The notes beneath the pieces were generated by a model. It saw only the letters and a program-made list of their open reading frames with translations. It was not told the DNA's origin and did not search any database. Below, one piece after another: positions 47,709 to 56,994 of a DNA stretch of 64,000 nucleotides; position 1 is the stretch's first letter, and each line of letters starts with the position of its first letter. The stretch covers positions 246,848-310,847 of the forward strand of contig NZ_NGKA01000001.1 in the NCBI RefSeq assembly GCF_003987645.1, in the 5' to 3' direction. Both the position numbers and the translations under genes were made by a program. The DNA is from Vagococcus elongatus. GTDB lineage: Bacteria; Bacillota; Bacilli; Lactobacillales; Vagococcaceae.

Positions 47709-48032
47709 CTAAATATTTCTTTTAATCATGCTTTCAATATTTTCTTTTGTACAATCGTCTTGAGTAATTTCATCGACCTTTTCACCGTTTTTAAAAATCG
47801 ATATGACAGGCAAGCCCAGTATTTTATGTTTGATACAAAAGCGGCGAACTTTTTTCTGTGAGGTGTTAAATTTTGTGAAATGGATATTATCGTCGTATTG
47901 TTCCGCTAATTCTTCCACTGCAGGCATCAAGGCGATACAATTCTCACAAGATTCTCCCCACCAATCGACCAAGACTGGCTTGCTGTTATTTATGACTTCT
48001 TCATCAAAATTATCTAATGTCAGTTCAATCAT
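47709..48032 (-). CDS. trxA: Glycine-reductase-linked thioredoxin
   Basis: A 107-residue thioredoxin fold with active site WWGESCENC (Cys29, Cys32). The CxxC spacer differs from the usual CGPC, as in thioredoxins of other grd clusters. It should return electrons from NADPH (through TrxB) to the glycine reductase proteins. It lies between trxB (14-nt gap) and grdC. Confidence 0.92.
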   Translation of the reverse strand: MIELTLDNFDEEVINNSKPVLVDWWGESCENCIALMPAVEELAEQYDDNIHFTKFNTSQKKVRRFCIKHKILGLPVISIFKNGEKVDEITQDDCTKENIESMIKRNI

Positions 48033-48046
48033 TTCAGAATGCCTCC

Positions 48047-48997
48047 TTATTTAATTCTTTCAACATATTTCTGTGCTGAAAAAGCCGCCGTTGCACCGTC
48101 TCCCGCAGCAGTGACCACTTGTCTCAAAATTTTCGGACGGATATCTCCCGCAGCAAATACCCCCGGGACTTCCGTTTCCATATTATCGTTGGTCAGCATA
48201 TAACCGTAGTCATCAAGAGGAATCACGCCGTCATATACGTCAGTATTAGGGATGGTACCGATGAAGATAAAGATACCAAACAGACCATCGTCATCGTCTG
48301 CTTCCATCCGAGTCAGCTCGCCAGTCTCCGTATTTTTAATGGTCATAGCCTCTACCATGCCATCTCCTTCGATACTTTCCACCACTGAGTTAAAAATATA
48401 ATGAATCTTATCATTAGCTTTCGCTTGTTCCACAGCGATGGCATCTGCCGTCAAATCAGCCAGATTTTGAATCAATGTCACTTTCCGGGCAAAATTTGTT
48501 AAAAAAACTGCCTCTTCCACCGCCGAATTCCCGCCGCCAATGACGTATACCTCCATCTCTTCAAAAAATGCACCATCACAAGTGGCGCAATAGGAAACAC
48601 CTTTCCCGCGCAATTCTTTTTCTCCAGGACACCCTATTTCTCTGGGATGGGCGCCATTGGCACAAATAATGGTGTGGGATTCGTAAGTTGTGCCATCTTG
48701 ACACGTTATTTTTTTTATGTCGCCTGACACCTCTAATCCCACAACTTGTTTTCTCAATTGAATTTCTGCTCCAAATTTTTGAGCCTGTTCAGACATTCTG
48801 GCAATTAATTCCGGTCCTGTGGTCTCTTCTTCTTTTCCTTTGACTGACCCTGGAAAGTTGGCAATTTCGTGAGTGGAGACAATTTGTCCCCCAAGTTTTG
48901 TCTGCTCTAAAAGGACAACTTTCAATCGAGCTCTGGCATTATACAAAGCCGCTGTCAAGCCAGCCGGCCCACCGCCAATGATTACTACATCATACAT
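48047..48997 (-). CDS. trxB: Thioredoxin reductase
   Basis: A 316-residue flavoprotein: FAD motif IIGGGPAGLTAALYNARA, redox CATC (Cys137, Cys140), NAD(P) motif VIGGGNSAVEEAVFLT and FAAGDI near the end. It reduces TrxA. In grd clusters this enzyme feeds electrons for glycine reduction. Confidence 0.93.
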   Translation of the reverse strand: MYDVVIIGGGPAGLTAALYNARARLKVVLLEQTKLGGQIVSTHEIANFPGSVKGKEEETTGPELIARMSEQAQKFGAEIQLRKQVVGLEVSGDIKKITCQDGTTYESHTIICANGAHPREIGCPGEKELRGKGVSYCATCDGAFFEEMEVYVIGGGNSAVEEAVFLTNFARKVTLIQNLADLTADAIAVEQAKANDKIHYIFNSVVESIEGDGMVEAMTIKNTETGELTRMEADDDDGLFGIFIFIGTIPNTDVYDGVIPLDDYGYMLTNDNMETEVPGVFAAGDIRPKILRQVVTAAGDGATAAFSAQKYVERIK

Positions 48998-49061
48998 GGT
49001 TGATTATTCAGCTCCTTTTTGAAACTACCTGAATTATCTCATTCAGGCAGTAAACATTATT

Positions 49062-50366
49062 TTACTCAAAGACCGTCTGCTCCTCGACAGGTGTCGTCAA
49101 AGCCTCCAGAGACTTTTCTATAATTGAACGGCGAACTTTCTTTTCATCCTTGGCATCCAAATTAGGATTGCCTAGGGGATGAGGAATAGCGACTGCCGGA
49201 ACGATTCGATTGGCTCCGACCGTCAGTGAAATCGGAACTACTGTACAAATGTGAACCACTGGAATGCCAGTTTTTTCAATCTCTTTTACCATCGTTGCAC
49301 CGCAACGTGTACAAGTGCCTCAGGTGGATGTCAAGATGACTGCATCCACACCATCTGCCCTCAGTTTTTCTGCGATTTCTGCCGCAAATTTTTTTGCATT
49401 GGCAACAGATGTGCCATTGCCAACAGTCGAATAGAAAAATTGATGTAGACTGCCAATTTTACCTTCTTTTTCCATCTCTCTTACAACATCCAAAGGCAAT
49501 ACCCGATTAGGGTCTTGATTGGCATACACAGGGTCATAGCCGCCATGTGCGGTTTCATAAGTTGCTTCCGTTAAAAAATCAATACCCGAAATATCATATT
49601 GACCATACTTCGATGCACTACTGGATTCAATGTGATCAGGGTTTCCTTTTGGAACGATTCCTCCAGAGGTGACCAAAGCAATTTTTGCTTTGGATAAGTC
49701 TGTTATAGCCTCTCCGGGAGCAACGTTATCAAATTCAGGCATAGGATATTCTGTTATGAATTCCTCTCCCTTTAATTTCTTGATCAACATGTCTACTGCT
49801 CGCTGAGAGCCTCTTTGTTCTGCTTGAAAATTCACGCGGTGTCTCACAAAATAATTATCGGCTTCAGGTGATACTTCTTCTTTTTTCAAAAGTTTCAACG
49901 CTAATCTCGCGATTACGGGCACAGCTTTTCTCATGCCTGCAGCGCTACTCTTTGTCGGGACGATGTAAGCATCTTTTTTGAACATATCCAAACCTGGGTT
50001 TTCTTCATACATGCCCGTCACAGCGGGTATATTTAATTCTTCCATCACCGCTTTTGCGACAGCTCCACAGGCCATTCCATACCTGCCAGCATTAAAAGCT
50101 GGACCGGCAATGACCAAATCAGGGTTATATGATTTTATAAAATCGATGACTTTTTTCTCTGCAGATTCTAGATTTTCATTAAAATAACTGTCTCCACAGA
50201 CAACTGTTCCGACGATTTCAGCTTCGTCCCCAAAAACATTTGTAAACGCAATGCCGGGACCAATAACCTCTGCTTTAGTAAATGGCTCTATATCAGCTTT
50301 TTCTTCACCGCCTATACCGGCATAAAACTGATTGATATAGTGAACTACTTTAAATTTGCTAGTCAT
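49062..50366 (-). CDS. grdB: Glycine reductase protein B selenoprotein subunit (GrdB), UGA read as selenocysteine
   Basis: A 434-residue selenoprotein made only if TGA at 49320-49322 is read as Sec349. Context: LTSTUGTCTRCGATMVKEIE, the GrdB active site. Without recoding the frame would give a 348-residue protein and a separate 76-residue piece, yet both halves match one protein end to end. The N-terminal part has VVHYINQFYAGIGGEEKAD. Protein B binds glycine as a Schiff base (pyruvoyl in GrdE), and the Sec takes part in the cleavage. A hairpin 12 nt after the UGA is a SECIS candidate. AAGGAGGCGTACA lies before ATG. Confidence 0.95.
49293..49307 (-). promoter_or_regulatory. SECIS candidate hairpin in grdB
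   Basis: On the mRNA strand CGTTGC-GGT-GCAACG, six perfect pairs with a GGU loop, starting 12 nt after the UGA. Bacterial SECIS hairpins lie just downstream of the UGA and bind SelB. Confidence 0.5.
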
Positions 50367-50404
50367 TGTACGCCTCCTTACGATAAATATTCCATTGCTT
50401 TTTA

Positions 50405-50878
50405 TCAGTATTTGGAATATTCATTTCGGATCTCAGTCATCTCTTCAATAATATCATCCACTTCAAGTATCATTTCCATCATGCCGACTTGCTCTTCATA
50501 AACAGCTTCATCTACAATCGATTTTATTTCCGGTTCTATAATATGATAGACAGCTAAACCTAGCTGTACATTGGTCAATGGACCTGCGTAGGTAGGGTCG
50601 CCATTGGTAACAGTTTCCGCAGCTAAACCGGCTGCTTCCCCTTCGGCTGCACCAATAATTACAACCACATTTTCAGCGCCAAAATTCTCGGCTGCCTCTT
50701 TTACTCTACGTTGATTTTCTAAATCCATTGCACCAGCGGCCGTTCAAACAAAACATTCGGTTGAAGAAAAGATGATTTCTGCTCCTGTGTTTTTCAAACA
50801 TGCTTCAATCGCTTGCCCCGGAATGCCGTCCCGGTCACCGATGACTAAAACTTTTTTGTTTTCTAAAGTAAATGCCAT
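50405..50878 (-). CDS. grdA: Glycine reductase protein A selenoprotein (GrdA), UGA read as selenocysteine
   Basis: A 157-residue selenoprotein from ATG 50878, after AAAGGAGG. TGA at 50744-50746 is Sec45 in the exact GrdA motif [14 protein letters not shown]. The start [21 protein letters not shown] and the later [25 protein letters not shown] fit clostridial GrdA at normal length. Its selenol carries the carboxymethyl group from protein B to protein C. A plain gene caller would show only the last 107 residues. Confidence 0.96.
50713..50725 (-). promoter_or_regulatory. Weak SECIS candidate in grdA
   Basis: GATTT-AGA-AAATC on the mRNA strand, 18 nt after the UGA. Only five pairs, so this is tentative. 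Confidence 0.3.
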
Positions 50879-50936
50879 GATTTATTCCTCCTTTAATTCA
50901 GCTTTCTTTATCCGTTGCTACAAATTAATTTTAATG

Positions 50937-52223
50937 CTACACACCTTTGGCTGACATCTGATTAAAGCCGAGCTCGTTAGTTGAGCCAGTGATTGCTTGA
51001 ATCTCAACTTCAATCGAACCGTCTTCTTTTAGACTGCCGTCAAATCCTCCAGCAATCACATCAACATAATCCAACTGACCAATAACTTTGTCCAGCTTTG
51101 GCAACTTGACGGTTTCATTTGCATTCCCGCCTGTAACAACTGCATCAGCAAGTTTGTCGGCATCTGCTAGAGATTGACTTGCTCCGTCTCTTCCTGCATA
51201 TTCATCTGTGACAATGACCGTCTTGATACCTTTTTCTTCTAGTTTTTTACAGTTCATGATTAGGTCTGTATCGGGATTTCCAAAACCTTCTTGAGAGATA
51301 ATCACACCGTCCAGCCCTAAAAATTCGGATAGCTTAGCAACAAAATCACTTGAACGTTGCTTATCTTTTAAATAAACGGTTTCATTAGTAATGATTGTCG
51401 CAATAAAATTAAGTTCTTTCCCGTGTTTCTGATACAAATCTTCAATGACGGGGTTGTTTAAATGATGATAAGTTGTATTCTTATCGCAGGCAGACACGCA
51501 ATTGCCGCTAACGATAGCCCCATCCATTATTTCTGTCGGGTATAAAATCGTAGGCACGATATGTTTGGCATCCGTTCCGTACACATAGGTGTCATGCAGC
51601 AAACCTTGTGTCTGAAGCATATAAATGTAACCGACTTTCGGCAGTTCTGGGAATTGTGCCAACTGTTCTTGTAAAGGTAACGTTTCATAAGTGACGATCT
51701 CGTCCGGTTCAATGCTTTCCCCTAATCTGCCAAGGTAATCTGCGATTTTTAAACCGGCAAAACGTGCTGCTTCCTCGTACTGATGGGGTTCGATCTCTTC
51801 TTTAGGTTCTAAAACAAGACAAATCTCAATCAATTTTGAAAAGGGCGTTAATTCGGCCCCGGGACCTTTCATGTCAACGATTCCTTCTTGAAAACCGACG
51901 ATTTTTCCAACTGTCATTACCCCACAGCCTTTTAAGACATGGGTACGTCCGCCTCCGACCGTATCCACTTTGTTAATAACTCCCGGGAAGATTCCGCTGG
52001 ATGAATCGACTTTGCATCTAGGCTCGATGACATCTTTGACTGGCGTAATACGAACACTTTCCCCCGGTTTGGCAATTTCCACGGAACATTCTGCTAATCG
52101 GTCGTCTTCCAGTACGATGTCAACGATAGTTTCCGGATTGATATATAAAATGTTAGCTTCAATTTTTTCTTCTGCACCGGCCACCACATCTTGAATCTGA
52201 ATTTTTCCAAGTTCTAATTTCAT
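50937..52223 (-). CDS. grdE: Glycine reductase protein B proprotein (GrdE)
   Basis: A 428-residue proprotein. It is expected to self-cleave before Cys242, in DGAIVSGNCVSACDKNT, which would leave a pyruvoyl group on the C-terminal piece; Cys242 is the known position in Eubacterium (Peptoclostridium) acidaminophilum GrdE. The pyruvoyl group forms a Schiff base with glycine. With GrdB it forms protein B. It is a glycine-type GrdE; no separate sarcosine (GrdF/G) or betaine (GrdH/I) genes are present. AGAGGTGAG lies before ATG. Confidence 0.95.
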   Translation of the reverse strand: MKLELGKIQIQDVVAGAEEKIEANILYINPETIVDIVLEDDRLAECSVEIAKPGESVRITPVKDVIEPRCKVDSSSGIFPGVINKVDTVGGGRTHVLKGCGVMTVGKIVGFQEGIVDMKGPGAELTPFSKLIEICLVLEPKEEIEPHQYEEAARFAGLKIADYLGRLGESIEPDEIVTYETLPLQEQLAQFPELPKVGYIYMLQTQGLLHDTYVYGTDAKHIVPTILYPTEIMDGAIVSGNCVSACDKNTTYHHLNNPVIEDLYQKHGKELNFIATIITNETVYLKDKQRSSDFVAKLSEFLGLDGVIISQEGFGNPDTDLIMNCKKLEEKGIKTVIVTDEYAGRDGASQSLADADKLADAVVTGGNANETVKLPKLDKVIGQLDYVDVIAGGFDGSLKEDGSIEVEIQAITGSTNELGFNQMSAKGV

Positions 52224-52285
52224 TTTCTCACCTCTATTCTTTGTATTAAGGACAAAATCCTCCTCCCCTAATTATTAATCTATGG

Positions 52286-52696
52286 CTAACCACTATGATT
52301 TACATAGGTTGTCCCCATTCTTTGTAAGGTACTCTTCGTAAGGTATAAATCAACAAACGCAAAATCTGCCAAAATTTTTTCTGTCCAATTTGGACGCATC
52401 TGGTTTTTCATAAATTTTTCATAGACTAATAGTGCTGACTCGATATATTCCAAACTTTCTATATCAATAAACTGATTTGATTTTTCAGAGAAAAATATTG
52501 TCTTATAATAAGTTTCGTTTGGTTTAATACTGCCGCTTAACGGATGGCTCAACAAAATCAGCTTTTCGTTAACAATCAGTTGCTGGGCATGCTCAAGTAT
52601 TCCTCCATAGTCTACATCTTGATAGTAGTATATCTTCACATTGTTAACCGCTTTCATTTCTTCTGAAACTTTGGGATTATTTGTTAATAGTATCAT
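52286..52696 (-). CDS. grdX: GrdX protein
   Basis: A 136-residue protein of the GrdX family (ILLTNNPKVSEEMK, then LSHPLSGSIKPNETYYKTIF). GrdX is found only with glycine-reductase-type gene clusters; its job is unknown. ATG 52696 lies 6 nt after AGGAG; the frame opens one codon earlier at a GTG. It is the first gene of the operon, 62 nt before grdE. Confidence 0.88.
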   Translation of the reverse strand: MILLTNNPKVSEEMKAVNNVKIYYYQDVDYGGILEHAQQLIVNEKLILLSHPLSGSIKPNETYYKTIFFSEKSNQFIDIESLEYIESALLVYEKFMKNQMRPNWTEKILADFAFVDLYLTKSTLQRMGTTYVNHSG

Positions 52697-52790
52697 CACA
52701 GGCTCCTAAAAAAGGTTGTTTTTATGTGCAATCAACATCAAGTGATTATTTTCACATGTATAAAAAGTTACTAGACTTTCTCTCAACACA

Positions 52791-52819
52791 ATTATAGCCT
52801 CACCCTATTACAAGGTCAA
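52791..52819 (-). promoter_or_regulatory. Sigma-A promoter of the grd operon
   Basis: Minus strand: TTGACC (52814-52819), 17-bp spacer, TATAAT (52791-52796); predicted leader about 85-90 nt. It is near consensus, so the cluster is probably well expressed unless repressed. Confidence 0.85.
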
Positions 52820-53210
52820 TGAATGACTGTAACTATCACTAGGAAAATAATAATCTGATGGGTTTTCAATGATAGTTAAGTTAACGTCCAGCACTGAATT
52901 TTAACCAAATAATTCTTTAATCCAAATTTTATGTTTTCTTGGATAGTTACGTGTCAGCACACTATTTTAAACTTAAACTTCATAATTTAACCTTTACTTT
53001 TTAACTAAGGTAAACTTTCGAAAATAAATACTTGTTGCAACTTTACTAAAAACTACTCTCTAAAAAAATTATCTTTTCCTTTGCTTTTTTACTCTTGGAT
53101 TGAGTAGACTATTTTAACATCAAAATTTCCCATCTAAAAAATAGTTTTTTTGATAAACATGGGCATAAAAAGCGTCAAGCACATCTGTATACAAAACGTA
53201 TTTTTTTTAA
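52820..53210. other. Intergenic stretch upstream of grdX
   Basis: About 390 bp of AT-rich DNA beyond the grd promoter. No gene is seen. A TATAAT box at 53211-53216 starts the plus-strand RNA candidate that follows. Confidence 0.5.
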
Positions 53211-53221
53211 TATAATTTATT

Positions 53222-53319
53222 TGGAAACTTTGTATTAGACGATGAAAATACTATATGATTAGATATAGCTTTTCTACACAAACATTCCCAACAAATGTTT
53301 TCTAATACAAAGTTTTTTT
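53222..53319 (+). ncRNA. Candidate three-way-junction small RNA or leader
   Basis: Predicted to start 7 nt after TATAAT (53211-53216). A perfect 15-bp stem AAACTTTGTATTAGA (53225-53239) / 53301-53315 closes two inner hairpins: CTATAT...ATATAG (53251-53268) and AAACATT...AATGTTT (53280-53300). Seven T (53313-53319) follow, so it should terminate as an RNA of about 98 nt. It lies 460 bp before the MFS gene. No -35 is convincing, so expression is uncertain. Confidence 0.55.
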
Positions 53320-53781
53320 ATTTGAATGCTATCCCCCTATCTTTCCTCTCCAACTGATTACAATAATAGCTACTCTCCATTTTTTATTCTTGTTTGCCTA
53401 CACTCAAAAATATTTCTGTACCTTCACATGCGATTTTAATCATATTTTCACCCAGTTTTTATAAATGGTTAGTGTGTTCCTGCCAATAAAATAGAAAATT
53501 ATTAAAAAACTATTGAAAAACAGATCCAAATTTGACATGATTATAATACCACTCTAATGATAGCGGTTTAATATTAATGGATAGTTCAAATATGGTACTT
53601 ATATTTTTGTTCGTATTACAACTCTGTGATTTATATTGATTTGTAATAGTATTAATCCTATTTTTAAAGTGAATTATATGAAACTGGTTTTTATAAAACT
53701 TTTAATCTAACCAGTTTTAAATCTGTTTTCCATTTGTTCTGTTATGAGGTTGGTTAGTCAAAAGAATTGGAGGAAATACAA
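53320..53781. other. Upstream region of the MFS gene
   Basis: AT-rich. It holds a TTGACA box at 53532-53537 with a weak -10 (AATGAT) 18 bp later, and the hairpin at 53681-53717. No gene seen. Confidence 0.45.
53681..53717 (+). promoter_or_regulatory. Hairpin in the leader of the MFS gene
   Basis: AAACTGGTT (53681-53689) pairs perfectly with AACCAGTTT (53709-53717) over a 19-nt loop, about 65 bp before the start codon. It could be an operator or a weak attenuator. Confidence 0.45.
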
Positions 53782-55056
53782 ATGAACAAGTTGTTGACAA
53801 AACTAGGGATGGGAGAAAAAATCCAAAAGAATTTTGCTGCCATTCTTTTCGTGGCCGCTGGTGGTTCAATTATTTATGGGTTACCTTATTTTCGTTATGA
53901 TTATTATGATGCATATCTACAGGCATATAATCTAACAAACTATCAAATGGGTATCTTCGGCAGTATTTTTGGTATCTTTGGAATGATTTCTTATTTTTTT
54001 GGTGGGTATTTAGCGGATCGTGTATCAATTCGTTGGCTACTGACACTCTCACTCATTGGAACAGGTATTGGCGGGTTCATTCATTTATTGCCCTTATCCT
54101 TTTCGATGCTCGTCATTTTATACGCATTTTGGGGGTTCACTTCTTTGTTTGCCTTTTGGCCATCTTGTGTGAAAGCTGTACGGGTTTTAAGTGATACAGG
54201 AGATCAAGGAAAGGCTTTTGGTTTTTTCGAAGGCGGACGCGGTGTTACCGCCTCAATTATGGCTTCGTTAGCTGTCGTTATTTTCCAAATAGGTGTAAAA
54301 ATGAATAGTGATATCATTGGTATGAAAGCCATAATTATTTACTATTCTATCATAACTATTTTGTCGGGTTTACTTGTGTTTTACAAAGTTCGAGATCAGG
54401 AGGCAGAAGAAAGTGAACGAATCTCTTTAAAAGGCTTATTTCAAGTTTTGAAGATGCCGGCTGTTTGGATTATTGGCATCGTTACCTTCTGTAACTATGT
54501 ATTTACTCTTTCTGTTTACTACTTTGTTCCCTATGCAACCTCATTACTTGGTGCTACAGTTACTTTTGGTGCTGGTTTAGCGGCTGTTCGGCGATATCTT
54601 TCCCCAATATCAAATGTAGGCGGTGGTTTCTTAGGAGATAAGCTTGGAACTGGAAATCTGCTTCTTACTTCCTTTATTGTTATGGCAGTCGGAACATTAG
54701 GAATTTTGCTGTTACCTTTAACCTCTAGTGCTGTCTTTATTTTTACACTTTTATATTTAATTATATATATGTTTTACCAAGTGAATTATTCTCTGACTTG
54801 GGCAATGATGGAAGAGGGAAAAATACCAGTTCAATATTCTGGAACTGCAGCTGGGATTATTTCAACAATAGGATATTTGCCAGAAATCTTTTGTTCTCTT
54901 CTTGCGGGGTATTTACTAGATACTTTCCCAGGTGTTAGCGGTTACAGATATTATTTTAGTTTTCTGATTGTTATGTTGTTAATCGGAGCACTATTTGTAC
55001 TGGTTTGGATAAAATTTTTAAAGAAAAAAGGGATCAAAACTGGAAATAGAAATTGA
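53782..55056 (+). CDS. MFS transporter
   Basis: A 424-residue major facilitator permease with twelve predicted helices and the loop-2/3 motif GGYLADRVSIRWLL (G-x-x-x-D-R). It is loosely like the OPA/UhpT branch. The substrate is unknown. The ATG at 53782 follows TTGGAGGAAATACAA. It precedes the PepX-like gene by 48 nt and diverges from grd, so a role in supplying amino acids or peptides to glycine reductase is a guess. Confidence 0.88.
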   Translation: MNKLLTKLGMGEKIQKNFAAILFVAAGGSIIYGLPYFRYDYYDAYLQAYNLTNYQMGIFGSIFGIFGMISYFFGGYLADRVSIRWLLTLSLIGTGIGGFIHLLPLSFSMLVILYAFWGFTSLFAFWPSCVKAVRVLSDTGDQGKAFGFFEGGRGVTASIMASLAVVIFQIGVKMNSDIIGMKAIIIYYSIITILSGLLVFYKVRDQEAEESERISLKGLFQVLKMPAVWIIGIVTFCNYVFTLSVYYFVPYATSLLGATVTFGAGLAAVRRYLSPISNVGGGFLGDKLGTGNLLLTSFIVMAVGTLGILLLPLTSSAVFIFTLLYLIIYMFYQVNYSLTWAMMEEGKIPVQYSGTAAGIISTIGYLPEIFCSLLAGYLLDTFPGVSGYRYYFSFLIVMLLIGALFVLVWIKFLKKKGIKTGNRN

Positions 55057-55104
55057 GTAAAAAATATTTCGCAATGACAAAAAATAAGGTTGGTGTATTA
55101 AAAT

Positions 55105-56970
55105 ATGACATTATCACTTCACTATAGAGATGACTTTCTGTTTGAACGAGTTTTTGTCGAAACTTCTTTAGACACTGATAATGATGGGAAATATGACCTG
55201 TTAGCAGTTTATATTCGTCGCCCTAAAGACACTAGAAAAGGCAAAAAAGTTCCAGCAATTTTCATGGCTAATCCTTATATGCTTGGATGTAATGAAGACT
55301 GTTACGAACTTTGTGATGTAGATAAAGAGATTTCTAATGTGAAAGAGTCTCCAACTAATTATATTAAACAAAGCACAAAAAATCCTGCTCTTTCTAAACT
55401 AATCCCAAAATACTGTGTCGATGAATCTCCGATAGATGAAATTAAACTCCAAAGCATTCCCGAATGGTATCGAATGTTTAGCACATGGGGATATGCTAGT
55501 GTTTACTCGGCAGGTTTAGGGACATATGGCTCTGACGGCTTCAACAGCACAGGATCAGTTGATGAAATTACCGCATTCAAAGATGTCATTGAATGGCTAG
55601 GGGGACGTCGTCGTGCGTTTACCGACCGAACTGGAATCACTGAAATAAAAGCCCACTGGTGTAATGGTAATGTGGCAATGACAGGAAAGTCTTATGTTGG
55701 CACACTTGCTATTGGTGTCGCATGTACTGGTGTTAAAGAGCTGAAAACTATTATCCCGGAGGCCGCAATTTCTAACTGGTACCATTACTATCGGCAAAAT
55801 GGGATGCCCGTCCCAAGTAAAGACTGGCAAGGAGATGATATTTTCCTATTATCACAATATTGTTTTAGCAGACGTTTAGACATCGAAGATTATCCCAACA
55901 TCGCTTTTGAATATCGAAATAAATTATCTGAAATGCGTAATAATTGTGCAAGAGAAAGTGGAAATTATAATTCTTTTTGGGATGAACGTAATTATCTGAA
56001 TAAAATTGATAATTTACGTGCTAGCGTCTTGTTAATCCATGGCCTAAATGATTGGAATGTTAAAACTAATCAATTTTCAATGTTTTGGCATGAGTTAGAA
56101 AAACGTAATATTCCTAGAAAATTACTGCTTCATCAAGGAGACCATATATTCATTCATAACCACCAGACGATTGATTTTTCAAATCTGATACGTCTTTGGC
56201 TGGATTATTGGCTTTATGAGGCGAATAATAATGTGATGAATAAATTCCCTAAAGTCCATGTCCAAAGTAATATTGACCAATTTTACTGGTATCAATCATC
56301 TAACTGGCCAACTAAAGACGTTAAACCCAAAGTAATCAATTTGCATTGTGAAAATAATGAATTTTATGATGATCTGTCTGCTGCGGGATACAACAGAGAA
56401 AAAGATAACCAATCTGAATGGCTAAATAATATCGTTGAGGAACCAAACAAAATAAAATCTTTTAGGTTAGCATCAAAAATTAATGAGATTGAAAAAGAGA
56501 CACGAATTTGCGGGACCGTCCGGGTAAATTTAGAAGCCGCAGTGAATAAGTCCACAGGGATTTTAAGTGCTATGCTAATTGATTATGGACGTTCGCTACG
56601 GTTAGATCTAGCTACCGAAACAGCTGTTACTGAGGGACTTGATCTTGGAGTGGGGGCTGGAAAGATGGATATTATACGTTTTTCTGCACAAAAAAAACCA
56701 GGCGATTGGATGGTCATCTCTCGGGGATGGCTCAACATCCAAAATAGGAGTAGCCTTAGTATTAAAGAAAATATTGAACCCGATAAATATCATTCCTATA
56801 GTATAGAAATGATGCCAACTGATTATACGCTAAAAGAAGGACACTCTCTCGGATTAATTTTATATGGTGCTGATGCAGAATTCACGCTTCGCCCATTTTC
56901 AACAAGACACATACGTTTAAAAAATAATTCCTTGAAAATTACAATCCCTTGTGTCTTGACTGGATTCTAA
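55105..56970 (+). CDS. PepX-like X-prolyl dipeptidyl-peptidase (S15/CocE family), lacking the N-terminal domain
   Basis: A 621-residue alpha/beta hydrolase. The nucleophile is Ser196 in TGKSYVGT, Asp316 is in HGLNDWN and His347 in QGDHIF. The Ser-to-Asp gap (120) and the Asp-to-His gap (31) nearly equal those of lactococcal PepX (Ser348, Asp468, His498). The whole enzyme is about 150 residues shorter at the N-terminus, so the PepX N-terminal domain is missing. A C-terminal jelly-roll part is present. It probably cleaves X-Pro dipeptides or a related ester/amide. It has no signal peptide and follows the MFS gene. Confidence 0.82.
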   Translation: MTLSLHYRDDFLFERVFVETSLDTDNDGKYDLLAVYIRRPKDTRKGKKVPAIFMANPYMLGCNEDCYELCDVDKEISNVKESPTNYIKQSTKNPALSKLIPKYCVDESPIDEIKLQSIPEWYRMFSTWGYASVYSAGLGTYGSDGFNSTGSVDEITAFKDVIEWLGGRRRAFTDRTGITEIKAHWCNGNVAMTGKSYVGTLAIGVACTGVKELKTIIPEAAISNWYHYYRQNGMPVPSKDWQGDDIFLLSQYCFSRRLDIEDYPNIAFEYRNKLSEMRNNCARESGNYNSFWDERNYLNKIDNLRASVLLIHGLNDWNVKTNQFSMFWHELEKRNIPRKLLLHQGDHIFIHNHQTIDFSNLIRLWLDYWLYEANNNVMNKFPKVHVQSNIDQFYWYQSSNWPTKDVKPKVINLHCENNEFYDDLSAAGYNREKDNQSEWLNNIVEEPNKIKSFRLASKINEIEKETRICGTVRVNLEAAVNKSTGILSAMLIDYGRSLRLDLATETAVTEGLDLGVGAGKMDIIRFSAQKKPGDWMVISRGWLNIQNRSSLSIKENIEPDKYHSYSIEMMPTDYTLKEGHSLGLILYGADAEFTLRPFSTRHIRLKNNSLKITIPCVLTGF

Positions 56971-56994
56971 GAACTCCTTATTCAAATCAATCAC

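Noticed and set aside
49062..50878. grdA and grdB look like pseudogenes broken by stop codons
   Set aside because: Both interruptions are TGA at the exact selenocysteine positions of the families, and both flanks match one continuous protein.
53679..53720. Intrinsic terminator in front of the MFS gene
   Set aside because: Stem is good but the downstream T run is short and broken (TTTTAAATC), so it is listed only as a hairpin of unknown role.
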